Shown piece by piece: positions 14,492 through 14,781 of a stretch of DNA of 14,781 nucleotides. Numbering within the stretch: position 1 is the first letter of the stretch; each line of letters begins with the position of its first letter. The notes under the pieces were generated by a model. That model saw nothing but the letters and a program-made list of their open reading frames with translations. It searched no databases and was not told the origin of the DNA. Position numbers and translations under genes: made by a program. The stretch lies in the NCBI GenBank assembly GCA_964480445.1, contig CAYZPB010000023.1, positions 1-14,781 on the forward strand. Direction: 5' to 3'. The DNA is from CAYZPB01 sp964480445 (GTDB lineage: Bacteria; Bacillota; Bacilli; Tepidibacillales; Tepidibacillaceae).

Positions 14492-14781
14492 GTGACTAAC
14501 ACTCGTGACAAAAAGATCGAGCTAACCGGCGTACAGATTGTTGTACTTGCTTATTTTGTTGCAATAATTACAGCGACCATTTTGTTAATGCTTCCTGTCT
14601 TTCATCGCGAAGGGGTATCGGTTGCGCTGATTGATGCCTTTTTCACAGCAACTAGTGCGGTTACGGTAACCGGTCTAACAACAATGAATACAGCGGCAAC
14701 CTTTAATATAGGTGGCCAACTAATTATATTGCTTTTTATTCAGCTGGGCGGCGTTGGTATTATGACGCTAGGTACTTTTAT
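14492..14781 (+). CDS. ktrB: Ktr/Trk-type potassium uptake channel subunit, N-terminal part (cut by window end)
   Basis: The first 96 codons of an integral-membrane potassium transporter of the KtrB/TrkH/NtpJ superfamily. After a short cytoplasmic start there is a membrane helix at about residues 14-37. A pore helix follows (DAFFTATSAV, 48-57), then the first selectivity-filter loop TVTGL with its key glycine G61, and a second membrane helix beginning near 76 and ending with QLGGVGIMTL. It lacks the two extra N-terminal helices of TrkH, which points to KtrB. The start is GTG 14492, supported by AGGGG at 14478-14482. The gene continues past the window, so its length and its partner (a KtrA/TrkA regulatory subunit) cannot be seen. 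Confidence 0.88.
   Translation, partial: MTNTRDKKIELTGVQIVVLAYFVAIITATILLMLPVFHREGVSVALIDAFFTATSAVTVTGLTTMNTAATFNIGGQLIILLFIQLGGVGIMTLGTF

Overview
This window is the replication-origin-proximal housekeeping region of a low-GC Bacillota chromosome, most like Bacilli. It begins in an AT-rich stretch just before dnaN (dnaA would lie to the left, outside the window). It then follows the Bacillus-type order dnaN - yaaA - recF - gyrB - gyrA - guaB - dacA - pdxS - serS - tRNA - tadA. Every protein gene is on the + strand, as expected for a leading-strand block leaving oriC. Shine-Dalgarno sites close to GGAGG, extended -10 promoters (TGnTATAAT) and intrinsic terminators all fit a Firmicute. I cannot name the species from the sequence alone. 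Three Bacillus landmarks are missing: remB between recF and gyrB, the rRNA operon between gyrA and guaB, and pdxT between pdxS and serS.

Layout. 1-2576: AT-rich possible unwinding region, then the tight cluster dnaN, yaaA, recF (recF overlaps yaaA by one base). 2577-2698: very AT-rich spacer with two extended -10 elements, then gyrB and gyrA (DNA gyrase). 7073-8275: a secreted putative glycoside hydrolase of the DUF4015 type, whose start lies inside the end of gyrA. 8270-9861: a transcription unit with a palindrome, a strong promoter, guaB and an intrinsic terminator that starts inside the guaB stop codon. 9903-13418: dacA, pdxS and serS, closely packed. 13433-13697: tRNA-Ser(UGA) with its own promoter and terminator, then tRNA-Arg(CCU). 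13698-13976: a 279-base gene-free region rich in dyads, with a hairpin that looks like a minus-strand terminator, a TTGTG-N8-CACAA dyad resembling a Rex operator, and candidate promoters on both strands. 13977-14781: tadA followed by the start of a Ktr/Trk potassium-channel subunit cut by the window edge.

How the genes work together. dnaN, recF, gyrB and gyrA serve replication, repair and supercoiling. guaB commits IMP to GMP synthesis. dacA and the DUF4015 protein act outside the membrane on, or near, the wall. pdxS makes pyridoxal phosphate. serS charges the tRNA-Ser encoded next to it. tadA makes inosine at position 34 of tRNA-Arg(ACG), which is not the tRNA-Arg found here. Most of the window is conserved core genome and I see no clear novel multi-gene system. 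The least explained parts are the regulatory region 13740-13976, the DUF4015 gene fused translationally to gyrA, and the missing pdxT.
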